From: Streptomyces microflavus | GTDB taxonomy: Bacteria > Actinomycetota > Actinomycetes > Streptomycetales > Streptomycetaceae | NCBI RefSeq assembly: GCF_014650075.1 | Contig: NZ_BMUG01000007.1 | Coordinates: forward strand, 310,001 to 374,000 | Direction of reading: 5' to 3' | Length of the DNA: 64,000 nt | Shown: positions 63,875 through 64,000 of the stretch, piece after piece | Numbering within the stretch: the first letter of the stretch is position 1 | How the letters are laid out: the number at the start of each line of letters is the position of its first letter | Program-made: the position numbers and the translations under genes | The notes under the pieces: generated by a model | Seen by the model: the letters and a program-made list of their open reading frames with translations, nothing else | The model's database searches: none | Told to the model about the DNA's origin: nothing

Positions 63875-64000
63875 TCAGCGAAGTCCCTGATCGCCCCGCA
63901 GGTCAGTCACTGTGCAGCGAAGACCGGGGGCTCCCGCGAGCTTGCGGTCCGCTGTCACGAGTTCGGCGTCCAGTGTCTCTGCCAGGGCGATGTAAGAGGC
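63875..64000 (-). CDS. PIN-domain (VapC-like) toxin, C-terminal fragment at the right edge
   Basis: The last 41 residues of a protein reading ASYIALAETLDAELVTADRK, LAGAPGLRCTVTDLRGDQGL before TGA at 63877-63875. LVTADRKLA carries the conserved Asp of VapC-type PIN ribonucleases. The N-terminus and any VapB antitoxin gene are beyond the window. It would be followed directly by the broken DUF4440 gene. Confidence 0.75.
   Translation of the reverse strand, partial: ASYIALAETLDAELVTADRKLAGAPGLRCTVTDLRGDQGLR

Overview
The window is high-GC (roughly 70% or more), gene-dense actinobacterial DNA with the third-position bias, GTG/TTG starts, ATGA/GTGA stop-start overlaps and protein families of Streptomyces. 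From memory the right half (serC through the acyl-CoA carboxylase / cinnamate:CoA-ligase-like cluster) resembles the SCO4366-SCO4385 part of the S. coelicolor chromosome, so I read it as chromosomal core with accessory inserts. No rRNA, tRNA or transposase gene was seen.

Layout. 1-4.9 kb: XRE regulator fragment with a divergent small protein, aminoglycoside-phosphotransferase-like kinase, a winged-helix protein with a C-terminal zinc-like module, small membrane protein, VOC protein, alpha/beta hydrolase. 5-13.7 kb: SulP anion transporter divergent from a MerR regulator, DHFR/RibD-like reductase, CPBP protease, TetR regulator divergent from a GH3 glycosidase, EamA exporter. 13.7-23.4 kb: regulator/target pairs (MarR-EamA, MDR-MerR, TetR-MBL, TetR-DrrAB-type ABC exporter) plus SGNH hydrolase, F420-type reductase and GNAT genes. 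23.4-28.9 kb is accessory: an operon of three tiny Cys-containing proteins and a PIMT-like methyltransferase divergent from an XRE-TPR regulator, a HAD hydrolase, an intergenic region with two related palindromes, and a second copy of the winged-helix/zinc-module family. 29-33.7 kb: MarR, isochorismatase, GNAT, Fe-S and NTF2 genes, then methyltransferase, DUF4259, DinB and Uma2 genes. 33.8-43.6 kb: serC, a conservon (cvnABCD) ending in two cytochrome P450 genes, and a divergent FAD/Fe-S dehydrogenase. 43.6-47 kb: CPT-like kinase, LysR-EamA pair, NUDIX. 47.3-57.7 kb: a seven-gene catabolic run (TIGR03084, AtuA, carboxyltransferase, biotin carboxylase, acyl-CoA dehydrogenase, CoA ligase, enoyl-CoA hydratase) with a terminal TetR gene. 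57.9-64 kb: a 1768-residue protein with one cysteine, a two-spacer type I-E-like CRISPR array touching its stop codon, an AT-rich leader, a broken NTF2/DUF4440 gene and the end of a PIN-domain (VapC-like) toxin gene.

How the genes work together. Most transport and redox genes sit beside their own regulator, and several shared intergenic operators are readable: the MarR-EamA palindrome, the triple TetR operator before the ABC exporter, and the 19-bp-spacer MerR promoter before the MDR gene. The conservon genes encode a sensor-like membrane protein, a roadblock protein, a DUF742 protein and a Ras-like GTPase, with the P450 pair as probable outputs. The catabolic run fits CoA activation, dehydrogenation, carboxylation and hydration of a branched, terpenoid-like or aromatic acid.

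Best candidates for something undescribed: the single-cysteine giant protein beside the mini-CRISPR array, the small-protein/PIMT operon, the MarR-EamA promoter in which both start codons lie inside one palindrome, and the paired 34-36 bp palindromes at 27.5 kb.
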